DNA of 64,000 bases, taken from the NCBI GenBank assembly GCA_030490835.1, contig CM059974.1, forward strand, positions 9,245,501-9,309,500, written 5' to 3'. The notes beneath the pieces were generated by a model, which was given only the letters and a program-made list of their open reading frames with translations, did not search any database and was not told where the DNA came from. Shown here in pieces: positions 34,963-48,044 of the stretch; within the stretch, counting starts at the first letter, position 1, and each line of letters starts with the position of its first letter. The stretch comes from Annona cherimola. Lineage: Eukaryota; Streptophyta; Magnoliopsida; Magnoliales; Annonaceae. Both the position numbers and the translations under genes were made by a program.

Positions 34963-35421
34963 CCTCAACCAAAAACCCACTGTTTTCTGTTCTTCCCATA
35001 GAAAATATATAGCTTTTGTGTTGCTGTTGCTGTTTGCTTTTTCTCATTTTCAAAGAAAAGAAATAATCTTTAACTGTAAATATAGAGTATATCTATTGAC
35101 TCTTTGACACTCTCTCTTTCTCTTTCCCCCCTTGAGATTTATTCTGTTTCTCAAGTCGTGGAAGAGATCTTCTTGTTCTTTTTAGATTTTTCTAAAAAAC
35201 GGATAATTTGTATACGGGTATTCATTTCTACAGCGGGGTTTCAATATTGAAGCTCTGTTGCTTGTAATTTTTTTTCCTGTTTTGGCCCTCTAGTAATTTT
35301 TTTTTTTTTTTGGTGAGGGGGATTTGTATCGGTTTTGTTGCTCTGGAAATTTGTCTTTGGAGGAATCAACAGAATTTTTGAGAATTACACTGGGAAGAGA
35401 AAACAGAAGTTGGTGCGGCGG

Positions 35422-35475
35422 ATGCTTGCTATTATGTCTAGGAGAGTGGCTTCGTCGGCCTATGGGAATTTCTGA
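35422..35475 (+). other. Upstream ORF overlapping the FAB1 start codon
   Basis: A 17-codon frame (starts MLAIMSRRVASS) that begins 40 bp before the FAB1 ATG at 35462 and ends 11 bp past it, in a different frame. If this ATG is in the mature leader, ribosomes starting here would pass over the FAB1 start, lowering FAB1 translation. Inference only. Confidence 0.35.
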
Positions 35476-38400
35476 TAGATCGCTGTCAGGCTTGGTGTCA
35501 AGGTTTCGGTGTTGGATCCCGGGGTGGGCCGGCGGCGGCAGCCTGGATATGTCCGGTGGTCTTGCTAAGGAGTACTGGATGCCGGACGACAGCTGCGGGA
35601 TGTGCTACGAATGCGACACTAGATTCACGGCGCTCAACCGCCGTCATCACTGCCGGAGCTGCGGCCGTGTCTTCTGTGGGAATTGTATGCAGGGCTCGGC
35701 GGCTACCGGCGACGAGGGGCTGAAGTTTTGTAAGTTCTGTTTTAGGGCAATTGGCAGTGATGGCGGGCGGGATTCAGCAATCGAATATGATGAAAAGTTT
35801 GATTCTTTTCCGAGAGAGAGGCTTGCTCGTTTCTTGGAATCCGAGCAGGGTTCTTCTCCTCATGCTGGGGCGAGCAGTAGCACGACGTCATTAGCGGATC
35901 CTTACTCTCCGATGTCTCTCCGATTCTCTGGTAGCAGGTAGGCTGCTGTTTTCATACTGTGAAATCCTCCTAATTGCCGATAAATCATTTCACACTCCAA
36001 ATTGAGGCCCAGGGGTTTGAATTAACTGTTGTTATATTTAGCAAAATCGGTGATTGGGGAGTCAATTTTCCTCAATCTGCACAAGACAATTGATGTACCG
36101 CCTCAACCGTTAGCAATAAAATCCTGGGAACGGGCCATTTTTGTACGTGTAATTTTTATGATGTTAAATGTATCATTGCTTTTTGGTTGTTCCTTTCCAT
36201 TAAACTTTAAGCGGTGATTGGTTGGCTGTGAATTTCCAGTTGGTAGCATTTCCTTGTTGTTGACCGTTTTGAAGTTGTTCTATTTGGCTGAATTCCCTAC
36301 ACGCACTGTCAAGGGCCCTTATTAATAGTTTGTTTTTTAGTGATAAAATCAGCACGGTTTCATTGGCGGGATATAGTTTTTTTAGTAGGTGATGTGGAGT
36401 CTCTCATTAAGTAGACGGGATTAGAAGTGGAATTCCTGTGACTGATAGGGAAAGAAGAGGGGTAAAAAAAAGAAAAAAGAGAAAAAGAAATGCAACTGTT
36501 GTGGGTTGCTATCCTGGATCTCCTGAAGATTTCATCTGGGTTATCCATGCTCGACGATGTGGATATAAGTGGTGATATAAACCATTTGTGAGCCTAAATT
36601 TTCTTGACAATCCTGATAGTTGGACAATCTATGGGAAAATTGATCATCAACAATTGGATTATTAAGTAAAGTTCAAGCTGGATATTTGGAATAACTTCCA
36701 GAAACTATGATTGATGGCAGAATACAGCTTTTTATTATTAAAAAAATAAGCTAGGCCTATGGATATCTAGTTTTAATCTTCAAGTGCTAATGATCTTGGA
36801 TATTTGTGTGCTGCAATAGAATTTCACATTACTCTCACCTTTTTTTTTTTTTTTTTTCCTGGGTAAACAAAGGCTTGCATGTTTTTATGAGTTCGTGTGC
36901 CTGTTGAGGACTCACATAAGTAGTGAATTTGAAATATGGTTCATCTGACAGTGAATGTTTTGATGTTGAATGTAGGAGTGATGAGGAAGACACAGCATTC
37001 ATGGGGAAGAACTATTTTGGCCCCTCAAATGAATATTGCCAGTTTATTTCAGATGTAGATGCTAGTGCTAGAGATGAGTTTCACAATTTCAAGTCAGTTG
37101 CTTTAAGTCCCTTGGGTAGCCCCTCTAGGATGACTAGTAGTCCCAATCAAGCTGGCGTCTCTCTTTCACATGATCAAGCTGACAGCCCAATGTTGCTGGA
37201 CAATGCTCCCACGGGTCAGGAATCCACGGGTTTCATTCGGAGCTCTGATTTAGGTGTTGATGATCTTGAGAACACTGATGATAGTGCCAACAACTTGTCT
37301 GTATTTAAGAATCAATACCAAGAGGGACAACAGCCTTTGGATTTTAAAGACAATGGTCTTATTTGGTTTCCTCCACCACCTGAGGATGAAGAGGACGATA
37401 TAGAGGATAGTTACTTTGAGTATGATGACGATGACGACGATGTTGGAGATGCTGGCACGACATTCTCCTCTGGTTGCTTTGCCAGTGACCGCTTCTCGGC
37501 CAGAGAGAAATCGAACAATGGTCAAAAAGAACCTATTAGAGCTGTAGTACGTGGGCATTTTAGAGCGCTTGTATCCCAACTTTTGAAAGGGGAGGGTATT
37601 TGTTTGGGTAATGAGAGTGTTGGTGGAGAGTGGCTGGAGATTATCACCTCACTTGCATGGCAGGCTGCAAATTTTGTGAAACCAGATACAAGCAAGGGAG
37701 GCAGCATGGATCCTGGAGATTATGTAAAAGTGAAGTGTGTTGGTTCAGGAAGGCCGAGTGAAAGGTATAAATTACCTATTTCAATATTGAGAGAGATACT
37801 ATATAGAGGCCACTTATGATTCCATTCTTAGTATAAGCACCATCATCATACTGCCAATAACATGCCTTCGGGAGCTGAATGTTTATCAGGTGTCTCTAAT
37901 TGATGAAATGACTGCATCCTGCAGGCATGTTAGTGAAATTTGCAAATTTGATGCAAACAAATTTCTGTCCCATTCTTGTCAGTTGCTTTAGCTGCAGACT
38001 TTATCACCTGTACAATGCAATTAATATCATTTAACACCAGTTCATATGAGTCTTAACAGAAATTTGTTTTCTGTGGCAGTACTCTTGTTAAGGGAATTGT
38101 TTGTACAAAGAACATCAAACACAAGCGCATGACGTCACAATACAGAAGCCCTAGATTACTTCTTTTGGGGGGAGCACTTGAGTATCAAAGGGTCCCAAAT
38201 CAGCTAGCGTCGATGGATACCTTACTCCAGCAGGTTATTTTCATGATGTTTTCATTCAACAAGGACACTAATTTGTGAAACAAACTACAGATTCGGAGCC
38301 AGTATTGTATTGACTCAAAAAATTTGTGGGCAATGCCCACATGGCTAAACCTTGATAATCATTGCATTGTTGTCTTATGTCACTAGCGGCCACATTACAT

Positions 38401-41400
38401 AAACCCATACTTTTTATGTCTTTTTTTTTTTTTTTTTTTAAAATCGGTGTTACAATATTACATTTCTTCTCAGCTCAGATTACAAATCAAGCCTGGAATC
38501 TATATATATATATAATCTCATTTGATCTTACAAATCCAGCCCAAGTATCCTTACAGTGTTTCCTACAATCAACAAAGGAGGAGACCAAACGCTCCTCACC
38601 TAGGCGACAGTAGCTCTCACTTACGGGAGACAAAGCTCCCACATGGGACTTGATCCCATGACCAGCTGCATGAATGCCAAGTGCTGGTACCAATCAGGAT
38701 ACACCTGGTTGGGCCATACTTTTATGTCTTTAGTTGTTCATTCTTGTCATGCAACTTGGATAATCTATCAGTGAAGGGGCAGATGATTGAGCATCAGAAG
38801 TACTGGCTAAAGATGGGTCTACCCTCTTTAATTGAATTGTAGAACATTATTTCCTTGCAAGCATTAAATGTTGCTGTGATATCTTCACCATCTCATCCAT
38901 ACACATACATTGTCCTGAAGTATGAAGCAATCTTTTTAACAGGAAATTGATCACCTCAAGATGACTGTTTCAAGGATAGAGAAGCGTCGCCCAAATGTTC
39001 TTCTAGTTGAAAAGAGTGTATCTTCTTATGCTCAAGAATACTTGCTGGCGAAGGAAATATCTCTGGTGCTGAACATTAAGAGGCCATTATTGGAGCGTAT
39101 AGCGAGATGTACTGGTGCTCATATTGTTTCATCAATTGATTATCTTGCCTCTGCAAGATTGGGGCATTGTGATAATTTCCGGTTGGAAAGGGTAACAGAA
39201 GTCTCTTCTTCTATGGATCAGAACAACAAGAGAGTTACAAAAACTTTAATGTTTTTTGAAGGCTGTCCAAGGCGTCTAGGGTGCACGGTAATGAACCTTA
39301 TATATCTTCGAATACATTATCTCTGTTTTTGCTTGTTGGAAGATTCTTGAGCGGCAGCTAGGATGCTTGATTCTGAAATGTTTAGCTGGGCTTCTGTGTC
39401 ATGCCCATATAGTTCATGGCATTCATTAACAGTTGGAGGTTGGTAACAATTGACGCAATTGCAACATGAATTTCCTTTATGTATTTTATCTATGGTTTTT
39501 TTTTTAAATAAAGAAATTGCATGCATTCTGCACCCAACCATGAAGAATCATCACTTACGGGGAGTGGGGACATGATTCTGTGGTGGAAATAGTCATGGTT
39601 ATTGCTGCACTGCACATATCCATCTCCTTACAAAGGTTTGAACATGTTATAGGTATGTTTTTGGCCTTCTAATTGGTTAAGCAGACTGTGCATCAGCTTG
39701 ATTTATATTTAATTGAATTGGATGCTTGTCAGGTTGATTTACATCTAACTGGACTAGTTGCATGCATGTAACCATATTCGTCTTTTTGTAGGTACTCCTG
39801 AGGGGTGCATGTCATGAAGAATTGAAGAGGGTTAAACATGTTGTCCAGTATGCAGTCTTTGCAGCCTACCATTTATCCCTTGAAACGTCCTTCCTTGCTG
39901 ATGAGGGTGCAAGTTTGCCAAAGATGGCTTTGAAATATCCAACTGCTGTAACAGAAAATCTGAAAGATACACTGAATGCTTTGTCTGCAGTTTCTGACTC
40001 ATCCACAACCATAGGTTGCCAGAGAGCAGCAGATGAGAGGGTTAGGGGTGCCATTTTAGAACATAACCAGTGGGACTCATCCTGTGAACATTCTGATTCT
40101 GGGACTGTTTCCTCCGTTTCTTTAGGAGTGGTGGACTCTGGTGCTAGAAGGGCACTTGCTTCTTTTCCTGCTGCAGATTTGGTCTCACATGTGCCTATGA
40201 ACTCACTTTCTGTACCACAATGCCAGGACCTGATGACTTCATCAGTTTCTTATGCTGATGGTACAGCCAACATGAAAATTGTGGTGCAGGAAAGTTCAAC
40301 TGAAGAAGGAAAGCATGGTGATCATTGGCAGCGAACTGGACATGAAAATGGAAATGCTGATGTTGTCGAGGATGCTGGCTTGTCGAGTGAGTACTTCTCG
40401 GCTGCTGACAATAGCCAAAGCATCTTGGTCTCTTTAGCAAGCCGCTCAGTGCTGAAAGGAACTGTTTGTCATCGTTCTCAGCTCTTCCGAATAAAGTTCT
40501 ATGGAAATTTTGATAAGCCACTAGGAAAGTTTCTTCGAGATGATTTGTTTGATCAGGTATCACATTGTTTTTTCTGTACCAAATGAACTCCAGTGAATTC
40601 AGTTTCTCAGTGATTTGGAATTCATGCATTCATACATGGTCCAAGCATATGGTTGTTCTGAGTGGGGCTGAGACAGTGTTTTTTTATTCTGGTAATATCT
40701 TCCATGGGGATGATCTAACTTGTTCCTTTAGGTGAACACATATACAAGAGAATAGTTTTGTTGTTAGAAAATTACCAGTGGCCTTTAGATCACATCCAAG
40801 CCATGTGCATTTCAAACCGTTTATCTTTCTGTCTACCATGATTAGGCTATCATCGACGAGTGCCCATACATTTTACACATGGTATACATTTGCACAGGTG
40901 ACTGAATTTTTCATTAGGCAAGTTCATTGCATTTGTATTCTTGCTTCCATTCATTGGGAATATTTTCATGGACAAAATTTCAGCTGCTTTGGATTGTAAA
41001 CCGATTGAATGTGGCTTTTCCAGAGATCAAACTGTCAGACTTGTGATGAGCCAGCAGAGGCCCATGTGCGATGCTATACGCACCAGCAGGGAAGTCTTAA
41101 CATAAGTGTTCGTCGACTTTCCTCTGTGAAGCTATCTGGGGAGCGTGATGGGAAGATATGGATGTGGCACCGTTGTCTCAAGTGTGCCAATAAAGATGGT
41201 GTCCCTCCTGCTACACGTAGGGTGGTTATGTCAGATGCTGCATGGGGACTTTCATTTGGAAAATTCTTAGAGCTTAGCTTTTCAAATCATGCAACTGCCA
41301 ATCGGGTTGCCAGTTGTGGCCATTCTATGCAGAAGGATTGCCTACGATTTTATGGGTATGCTTTTTCATTCATATCCTTTCCCCGGAGCTACTGACAATT

Positions 41401-44400
41401 ACTGACTGGTTCATTTAATTTTTACAGGTTCAGTAATATGGTTGCATTCTTTCACTACTCTCCAATTGATATTCTTTCTGTTAATTTACCACCACCTGTC
41501 CTTGCATTCAGCAGCCAGATTCAGAATGAGCTGTTTAGGAAGGAGGCAATGGAGGTAAGCTCAACTTATGATACTGTTGGAAGAAATGAACTCTAGTTTT
41601 TTCAGAATGTTTGTGAACTTCCAAGTGTGCAAGAGCCTGGATGCTGGATTCTTCTGATAAAAAAAGGAAAATACATTGGCTGATAGTTTGGTAATGATTG
41701 GTTGATTTGTTGACCAAAGAGATTAAGGCTCCATTTGTCCATGCAATTGATACTACGATTGTAGAAAACAACACTCAAAATTTGTGTTTGGCTGGAGTTT
41801 AAAATAAGTTGCGTTTATTCCTATCAAAATACTTATTTTTAGACTCAGGGCATGTGTGGAAAGTGATAAAACTTTTGGATGAAAAGTTTTTGAAATGGGA
41901 GAACACGATTTCATATAATAGAGGTAATGATGAAGAGCTAATAGAATAAAGTTAAAATAGACAAGTTAATTATATGGATAATTATGTAGAAATAATTGAA
42001 TAGTAAGGTAGTAGTATAGGAAGATATGAAGAAATAATGCAAAAAATATGGTAGCTGTGGAGAATGAAAAATTTTATATCGGTAAGTTTTGGTTTGAAAA
42101 ATTTTACGTTTTGGCAAACGTGCCCTTAATCACATGATTCTAAGAAGCCAGAATTTCTAGCTTCCCATAATCGTACAAAATCATGGCATGCAATCATGAA
42201 TGTGGAATCACACTGCTGGTCCAAATGGAGCCTAAGCTGCCTAATGCGGCGGCCTCCAGGGAGTCCCAAGGCATTTCGTGATAGCATCTGCATTTTCAGC
42301 TGTGGGCCATTGGCATTATGGGGTGTGTTCGGGAAGCGATAAAACTTCAAGATGAAATGCTTTTGGTGTAAAAGTTTTGGAAATGAGAGAAAATGATATG
42401 ATACGATAAGGATAATGATGAGAAATAAAGAGAATAAAGTTAAAATAGACAAGTTAGTTGTATGGATAGTTGTCTATAAATGATTGAAAAGTAAGATAGT
42501 TGTATAGAAATATGTGAAGAAATAATTTAAAAACTGGACGGTTGTGGAGAACGAAAAGTTTTTGGTGTAAACAGACACTCATTGTAAAAAGCTGTATGCT
42601 TTTTATGTATGTTTTAAATATAGTTGGCTGGCCAAGATTCTGGTCTTATGTTGCATAGAAGATGACATCTCTCTGAAGATCCATGTTTGGAATCTTTGGA
42701 TGTCACACTGGTGGCATCAGTGGCATTGTGTAGCTGTTGCAGTTTACTCACAATTCATTGTAACTGAAACTTCTACATACTAATGGCATACTGAATTGCT
42801 TGGCTTTCATAGATTTCCAGCAAAGTAAACTTCCTGTACTCAGAGGTATTTGGAATACTACAAAGGATTGAGCAGAAGATTGAATCTTCAGATTTTGAAT
42901 CTTCAAGGACAAATGGTATGGATGATCACATTATGCTGCTCAAAGATTTACTGAGGAAGGAAAGAAATGAATATGATGTGAGTAATGTTGATTATTAAAT
43001 CTTTAATTATTGCTTCCTGTTTTGTACATAAGTGCCATCTATCACATGCAAAGTCCAAGCCATGCTGTGCTCTTGTTTTTCATTTTTTTTTTTAAAAATC
43101 CTGTGAATTCTGAATTCTATTATTTCATATTCATGTTTTGAAATGCTAACAGGGCATTCTAACATCAGCGACTTCAGAGAATTGGAACATGGGCCAGTCA
43201 GTTGTTGACGTTCTAGAACTAAATAGGCTGAAGCGTAATCTCCTTATTGATTCTTTGATGTGGGACCGCCGGCTTAATCTTCTGGATACATGTGTGAGAA
43301 CGAAGACTCCAATTACAAAGGTTCACCTCTGTTTACAGGGGAATGCGTCTCCAAACAAATCTGGCGATTGTGGTGGTGAACTCTATCACCAAAATTGCAG
43401 TTTAGACTCACTAGATATTCCCAGAGATCCTGAGCCCACAAAGCAACAAGAGCTTTCTTTACTGCCTCAAGAAGTCAACTCAAATGGGCTCATTAAAATG
43501 GATTCGTTATTGAATCCAGTTGAGCATGATGTTGGTCCTGACAAACTTTGTACAACCTGTGGTTTCAATCATAAACAGGAGGAATGCCCTGCTGCTGGAG
43601 ATGTTCTGGCTGAAAAAATGTCCTTGGACTCCAGCCCATCACCTGCTTCTGTTCATCCTGATAAAATAGATTCAGCATGGACCGGGATCAGTGAATCAAT
43701 GAATACAAAATTCTCCAGTGTGCCAGATGGACTGCAAGATAGCTTAACGGGCCAAATGAATCATACGGACAACTTATTGAGGCAAAAATTGATGACGCCC
43801 ATGAGAGTTCATTCCTTTGATTCTGCATTGAAGTTCCATGATAGACTTCGAAAAGATTTGTCTGCTTCATCTCTGTATTTGCCTTTGGCCAGGTCATTTC
43901 ATGCTTCTGGAGACTATGCCAGCTTGATTCGGGATCCTATTACAAACATGCTGAGAGCACAATATTTGAGTATGCCAAGAGTTGCCCAGAAATTGAATTT
44001 TTTGTTAAGTAATACACCATCATTTGTTTCAACCGCCTCCCACATACTGAATGAAGGGCCCCGGTTGCTACTCCCACAAATGGGCCATCAAAATATTGTC
44101 ATTGCTGTTTACGACGATGAACCCACAAGTATTATATCATTTGCACTGAGTTCCAAGGAATATGGGGATTGGATTGCCAATAAATTGAATGATCGTGAAG
44201 GACGTAGTGAGAATGACAATCACAAAGATGAAGAAGTCAGTAACCTCTTGGGTTCACCTGTGGCTGTTTCTAACTTGTCAGCTTGGCAATCGATCAGCCT
44301 CATTGACTCAGATGATATTTCATTTAGAAGTCATGGATCTGATGAAGTGTCTATGTCACGGGGAAGCCTCTTTTCAGAGCCTAAGAGATCTCCTCATGTT

Positions 44401-45708
44401 AGAGTGTTGTTCAGTGATGAATCTTCATCTTCTGCTGGGAAAGTGAAATTCTCTGTGACCTGCTACTTTGCAAATCAGTTTGATACTCTCAGGAAGAAAT
44501 GCTGTCCAAGTGAAGTGGATTTCATCCGTTCTCTTAGTCGTTGCAAAAGATGGAGTGCACAAGGTGGGAAAAGCAATGTGTACTTTGCAAAAACGCTGGA
44601 CGAGAGGTTCATCGTAAAACAGGTTACAAAGACAGAGCTGGAGTCTTTTGAGAAGTTTGCACCTGAGTACTTCCGGTACCTGATAGATTCCATAAATTCA
44701 GGAAGCCCTACGTGCCTTGCTAAAGTCCTTGGCATTTATCAGGTCTATATTATCTTTTCCCCTTTCTTCCTTGTTTGCATCTTGTGCTTGCATGCAATGA
44801 TGGGTGTCTTTCGTGTGGGGCAAATGATTCAATACTGTGTGGTGTGCGTGTGGCTGCTGTGTATGGGCAGTTGGCACTGGAGAATGCTTGCTTTTCTAAT
44901 GTAAGCTCTGCAGGCCTTTTTTTCTGGAAAGGAACTAATGAAACCTTTAAGAAAACCTTGCTCAACCCACACTGTTGGTCAACACACAGTTCAATTAATA
45001 TTTTGCTTAAAAAAAAAAACCAGATTGAGCATCATACAGTATCTGTAACCCCAAGCAATTTTGTATTCCTCAGGTCTGTGTCAAACATTTGAAAGGTAGC
45101 AGGGAGGTGAAGATGGATCTGATGGTTATGGAGAATCTCTTTTTCGGGAGAAGTATATCCAAAGTGTATGATCTTAAGGGTTCTGCACGCTCTCGTTATA
45201 ACTCAGACACAACAGGGAGCAACAAAGTTCTACTAGATCTGAATCTACTGGAAACTTTACGAACAAATCCAATGTTTCTTGGGAGCAAGGCAAAAAGAAA
45301 TTTGGAGCGAGCAGTTTGGAATGACACGTCATTTTTGGCGGTAAATGATTAACTATTAGCATATTTCCGACCAGTGAAAACTTTTTTGTTTTTATTGTTT
45401 TTGAAAATAAAATTGAATAACATAATTTTGGTTGTTTTCCATCTCTACTCCAGTCAGCGGATGTCATGGATTACTCTTTGCTCGTTGGGGTGGATGAGCA
45501 ACGTAAGGAGCTGGTTTTGGGAATCATTGATTTCATGAGGCCGTACACATGGGACAAGCATCTTGAGACGTGGGTGAAGGCTTCTGGCATTCTTGGGGGC
45601 CCAAAAAATGCGTCACCCACTGTTATCTCTCCAAAGCAATATAAGAAGAGATTTAGGAAGGCCATGACAACCTACTTTCTTACTGTTCCAGACCAGTGGT
45701 CTTCTTGA
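35462..45708 (+). CDS. FAB1: 1-phosphatidylinositol-3-phosphate 5-kinase, FYVE type (FAB1A/B, PIKfyve orthologue)
   Basis: Eleven exons with GT-AG introns: 35462-35937, 36976-37764, 38080-38233, 38943-39287, 39792-40556, 41024-41355, 41428-41554, 42813-42977, 43153-44742, 45074-45340, 45454-45708. All phases agree, giving 1754 residues, as in Arabidopsis FAB1A. I start at [10 protein letters not shown] because the upstream frame has no ATG and this matches the family. Domains: FYVE finger about 38-97 (WMPD, RRHHCR), binding PtdIns3P; acidic region with an Asp run (exon 2); Cpn60/TCP1-like domain about 425-640; Cys-rich domain about 818-1000; kinase about 1481-1754 with [16 protein letters not shown], catalytic DLKGS (Asp about 1614) and MDYSLL (Asp about 1676). 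It makes PtdIns(3,5)P2 on endosomal and vacuolar membranes. Intron 3 holds a SINE and intron 7 two MITEs; no coding damage is seen. Confidence 0.95.
38421..38713 (-). mobile_element. tRNA-derived SINE (family 2) in FAB1 intron 3
   Basis: Inserted antisense to FAB1. On the minus strand the B box GATCAAGTCCC follows an A-box-like TGGTACCAGCACTTGG by about 36 bp, and the element ends in an A-tract (T-tract 38421-38439 on the plus strand). Flanking duplications are CCATACTTTTTATGTC (38405-38420) and CCATACTTTTATGTC (38714-38728), differing by one T. Its body is unrelated to the SINE at 2185. Confidence 0.88.
41848..42125 (+). mobile_element. Tourist-like MITE copy 10 in FAB1 intron 7
   Basis: Begins GGGCATGTGTGGAAAGTGAT and ends GGCAAACGTGCCC, flanked by TCA and TTA, a slightly mutated 3-bp duplication. 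The core AATAAAGTTAAAATAGACAA is present. Confidence 0.85.
42319..42580 (+). mobile_element. Tourist-like MITE copy 11 in FAB1 intron 7
   Basis: Begins GGGGTGTGTTCGGGAAGCGA, core AATAAAGTTAAAATAGACAA, ends GTAAACAGACACTC. It shares the unusual AGACAAGTTA core variant with copy 10, about 200 bp away in the same orientation. Left flank is TTA/TAT, right flank ATT. Confidence 0.85.
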
Positions 45709-46178
45709 GCATCGCTACTGGGGGTCCAAGGAAGGATTTCGGAGATGAAAGGAACAAGAAAGGTGAAACTTTTTACCACCACCTTACATAACCTTGTTAT
45801 ATAATGCCCTTGAACAACAGTTTTTTTTTTTTTTTGGGCCCCCCTTTTCTTAAAATCTTTTCTTGCGTATGTTTCGTCTCTGTAGATCATTGACCTCAGT
45901 ATTTAGCATGGTAATTTCCATGTCCAACCCTGGGTAAAAGGCCTGGTGGTATTGTTATTGGTTTCATCGATCTGTAATAAGTGTTTTGATGTACCTACAA
46001 GTTGGATTTTGGGCTTCAAACTTTGTAATTCAATTTTTTGGGAAAAAGCAAAGGGAGAAGTCATTTCTTTGTGAGATTTGCAGTGTTTTGGATATTGATA
46101 CCCATTAGATGTGTATGTTATTAACTCTTAACCGCTGACAAATCATATATTCAATTATTTTCTGCCTAACGGACTCGG
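45709..46178 (+). other. Presumed FAB1 3' UTR and downstream region
   Basis: T-rich, with a T-tract at 45821-45835. Near-consensus polyadenylation signals such as GTAATAAGTG (about 45974) are present but none is decisive. Confidence 0.4.
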
Positions 46179-46186
46179 GGTTAAAA

Positions 46187-48036
46187 CAATGTTGTCAGAA
46201 CCGGACCGGAACGGTTCGACCGGGAAGCGGTCCTGAGTCCGGTTCAATGAATCCGGTTTCGGTTTAGTTAAACGAACCTTTCAAACCAGCTAAACTGCGG
46301 TTGAACCGGCAATGACGGTCGAACCAGATTGGGCCGGTTTAGTAAAAAACCCGAATCAAAATATCAGATGAAGCTGCCGATTTTCATTTTCCCCTAGTCA
46401 TGTCCTGTGCTTGCCGCTCACTTGCCCTAGCTAGTTTGCCACCCTATTTCTTCCCCATTCCGGGCGAGATCTACGGTTGATCGGCAACACATTTTTCTTT
46501 AGCGTCTGCTCCAGCAGTCCAACATCTCCCCGTTGTTGCCATCTGATCGTCTAGCCGGTGCCTGCTCATTCCCGTTGTTGCTTTTCTTCATCCGACGTCT
46601 TCTCCAGCAGTCTCCCTATTATGGCCTTTTCTTCTTCCGACAGCCTCCCTACCGTTTCCTTTTCTTTATCCAGAGTCTGCTTCAATAGCCTCCCCGTTGT
46701 TGCCTTCTCATCATCCAGCATTCGCTCTTCCCAAATCTCACCTTCTCGTCCCTAGCTGCCCCTTCTTCCTAAATCGCATCTTCATGTCCCTACCTGCTGC
46801 CGAATCCCCTCATCCTAAATTGCATCTTCTCGCACGCACTCATTCGGCCATTTCCGAGATGATAGAACCCTAGCTTTCCCATCCCTTTGCCACCAATTTC
46901 GCTTATAGCTTGCCTCTTTACTTGTCGCCGTCAGCGCCGGTCATTATCAACTCAGGCACTTGGCCTCTCACAACTCTCTCATCCCTCTTGACGCCCATTT
47001 CTCCTCCTCCATTTTCACCTCTCTCTGCTTATCTCGATTAGCCTCTCATGGCTACCACATCTCAGGCTCTCAGCTCCATTTCTCTTCTTCAGTAATCAAT
47101 GCTTCCTACATCGCTGTCGACCAAAAGTAGGTCTTCTAGCCACTGCTCTACAAACTTTTTGCTCTACTCTAGTGCTTCCTGCAACACCATATACCAAATC
47201 CACTAGCTGACCATCCTGCCCTTGCTTTGCTCCATTGTTCCCTGCGTCATCGTTAGCCAAACCCACCGGTCGGTCCAGCCCTTGCAATTGGTAACCGATC
47301 TCCTCTGTTTATTTAGATTCAAAACAGCTTTTAGTTTTTCGGTTCATCTCTGTTTGTGCAACTGGATTGTTGACTAATTGTTGATGGACGAATTGATTGT
47401 ATTGCACTGTTCCATTTTTCATAGCATTGTTAAAATTGATTTAATTATGTATTTGTGTTATTATAGTTGATTGCATGGTTTAATTGCTGCAATTTATAAA
47501 TTTGTATATTGTGTTGTTGTAGGCAATTCTTTCATAATTACGGTTTAATTATTATAATTTATAAATCAATAAATTGTATTTTTGTAGGCAATTCTTTTAT
47601 TGTTGAGCACATAAATCGTTATTATGTAAGAATAATATTACTATTATGAATGATTTGATTGTTCAACCATTATTGATTTTATTGTATTAGATATGTTTGG
47701 AAAAGTACAAATCATAAACTTACTAAGATAAATAGTCAAGGCTTAATTAATCAAGTTATTTTTTCTAATTTAATATATTATATTTGTGCTTAAGTTAATG
47801 ATTTTTTTTGTGCATGTTTTATTCTAACAATTAGAGTCTAATATATAGGCTAAAGAGTTATAAGCATATAATTTTACTAATATATAACTAATTAAAAATA
47901 ATTACATATTTATGATATCATAAATATGTCATGTTGATGTCACCGGTTCAAACCGGTTTACTTAACCAGTTAAACCGATTTAAACCAGAATAATTACTTT
48001 ACCGGTTTGATCACTGGTTTGGTTATGAAAACACTG
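46187..48036. mobile_element. Non-autonomous hAT element with ACCGG-rich subterminal regions
   Basis: Termini CAATGTTGTCAGAACCGG (left) and, reverse-complemented from the right, CAGTGTTTTCATAACCAAAC. The 8-bp flanks GGTTAAAA (46179-46186) and AGTTAAAA (48037-48044) are the target duplication with one change. Both ends are crowded with GAACCGG/CCGGTT motifs, as expected for transposase-binding subterminal repeats of hAT elements. The 1.85-kb interior has no transposase frame. It starts with a C-rich block (about 46390-47300) containing diverged repeats, then becomes AT-rich. It lies 479 bp after the FAB1 stop. Confidence 0.85.
46500..46745. repeat. Diverged tandem repeats in the hAT interior
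   Basis: Roughly 35-50-bp units built on CCGTTGTTGC...TTTTCTTCATCCGACGTC and variants (CTATTATGGCC...TTCTTCCGACAGCCTCC; CTACCGTTTCC...TTTATCCAGAG; CCGTTGTTGCC...TCATCATCCAGC). The 65-codon frame across it (46558-46755) is Ser-rich repeat translation, not a recognised protein. Confidence 0.55.
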
Positions 48037-48044
48037 AGTTAAAA

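Noticed and set aside
35324..35461. N-terminal extension of FAB1
   Set aside because: The frame is open but has no ATG before 35462, and family alignment supports the start at [10 protein letters not shown].
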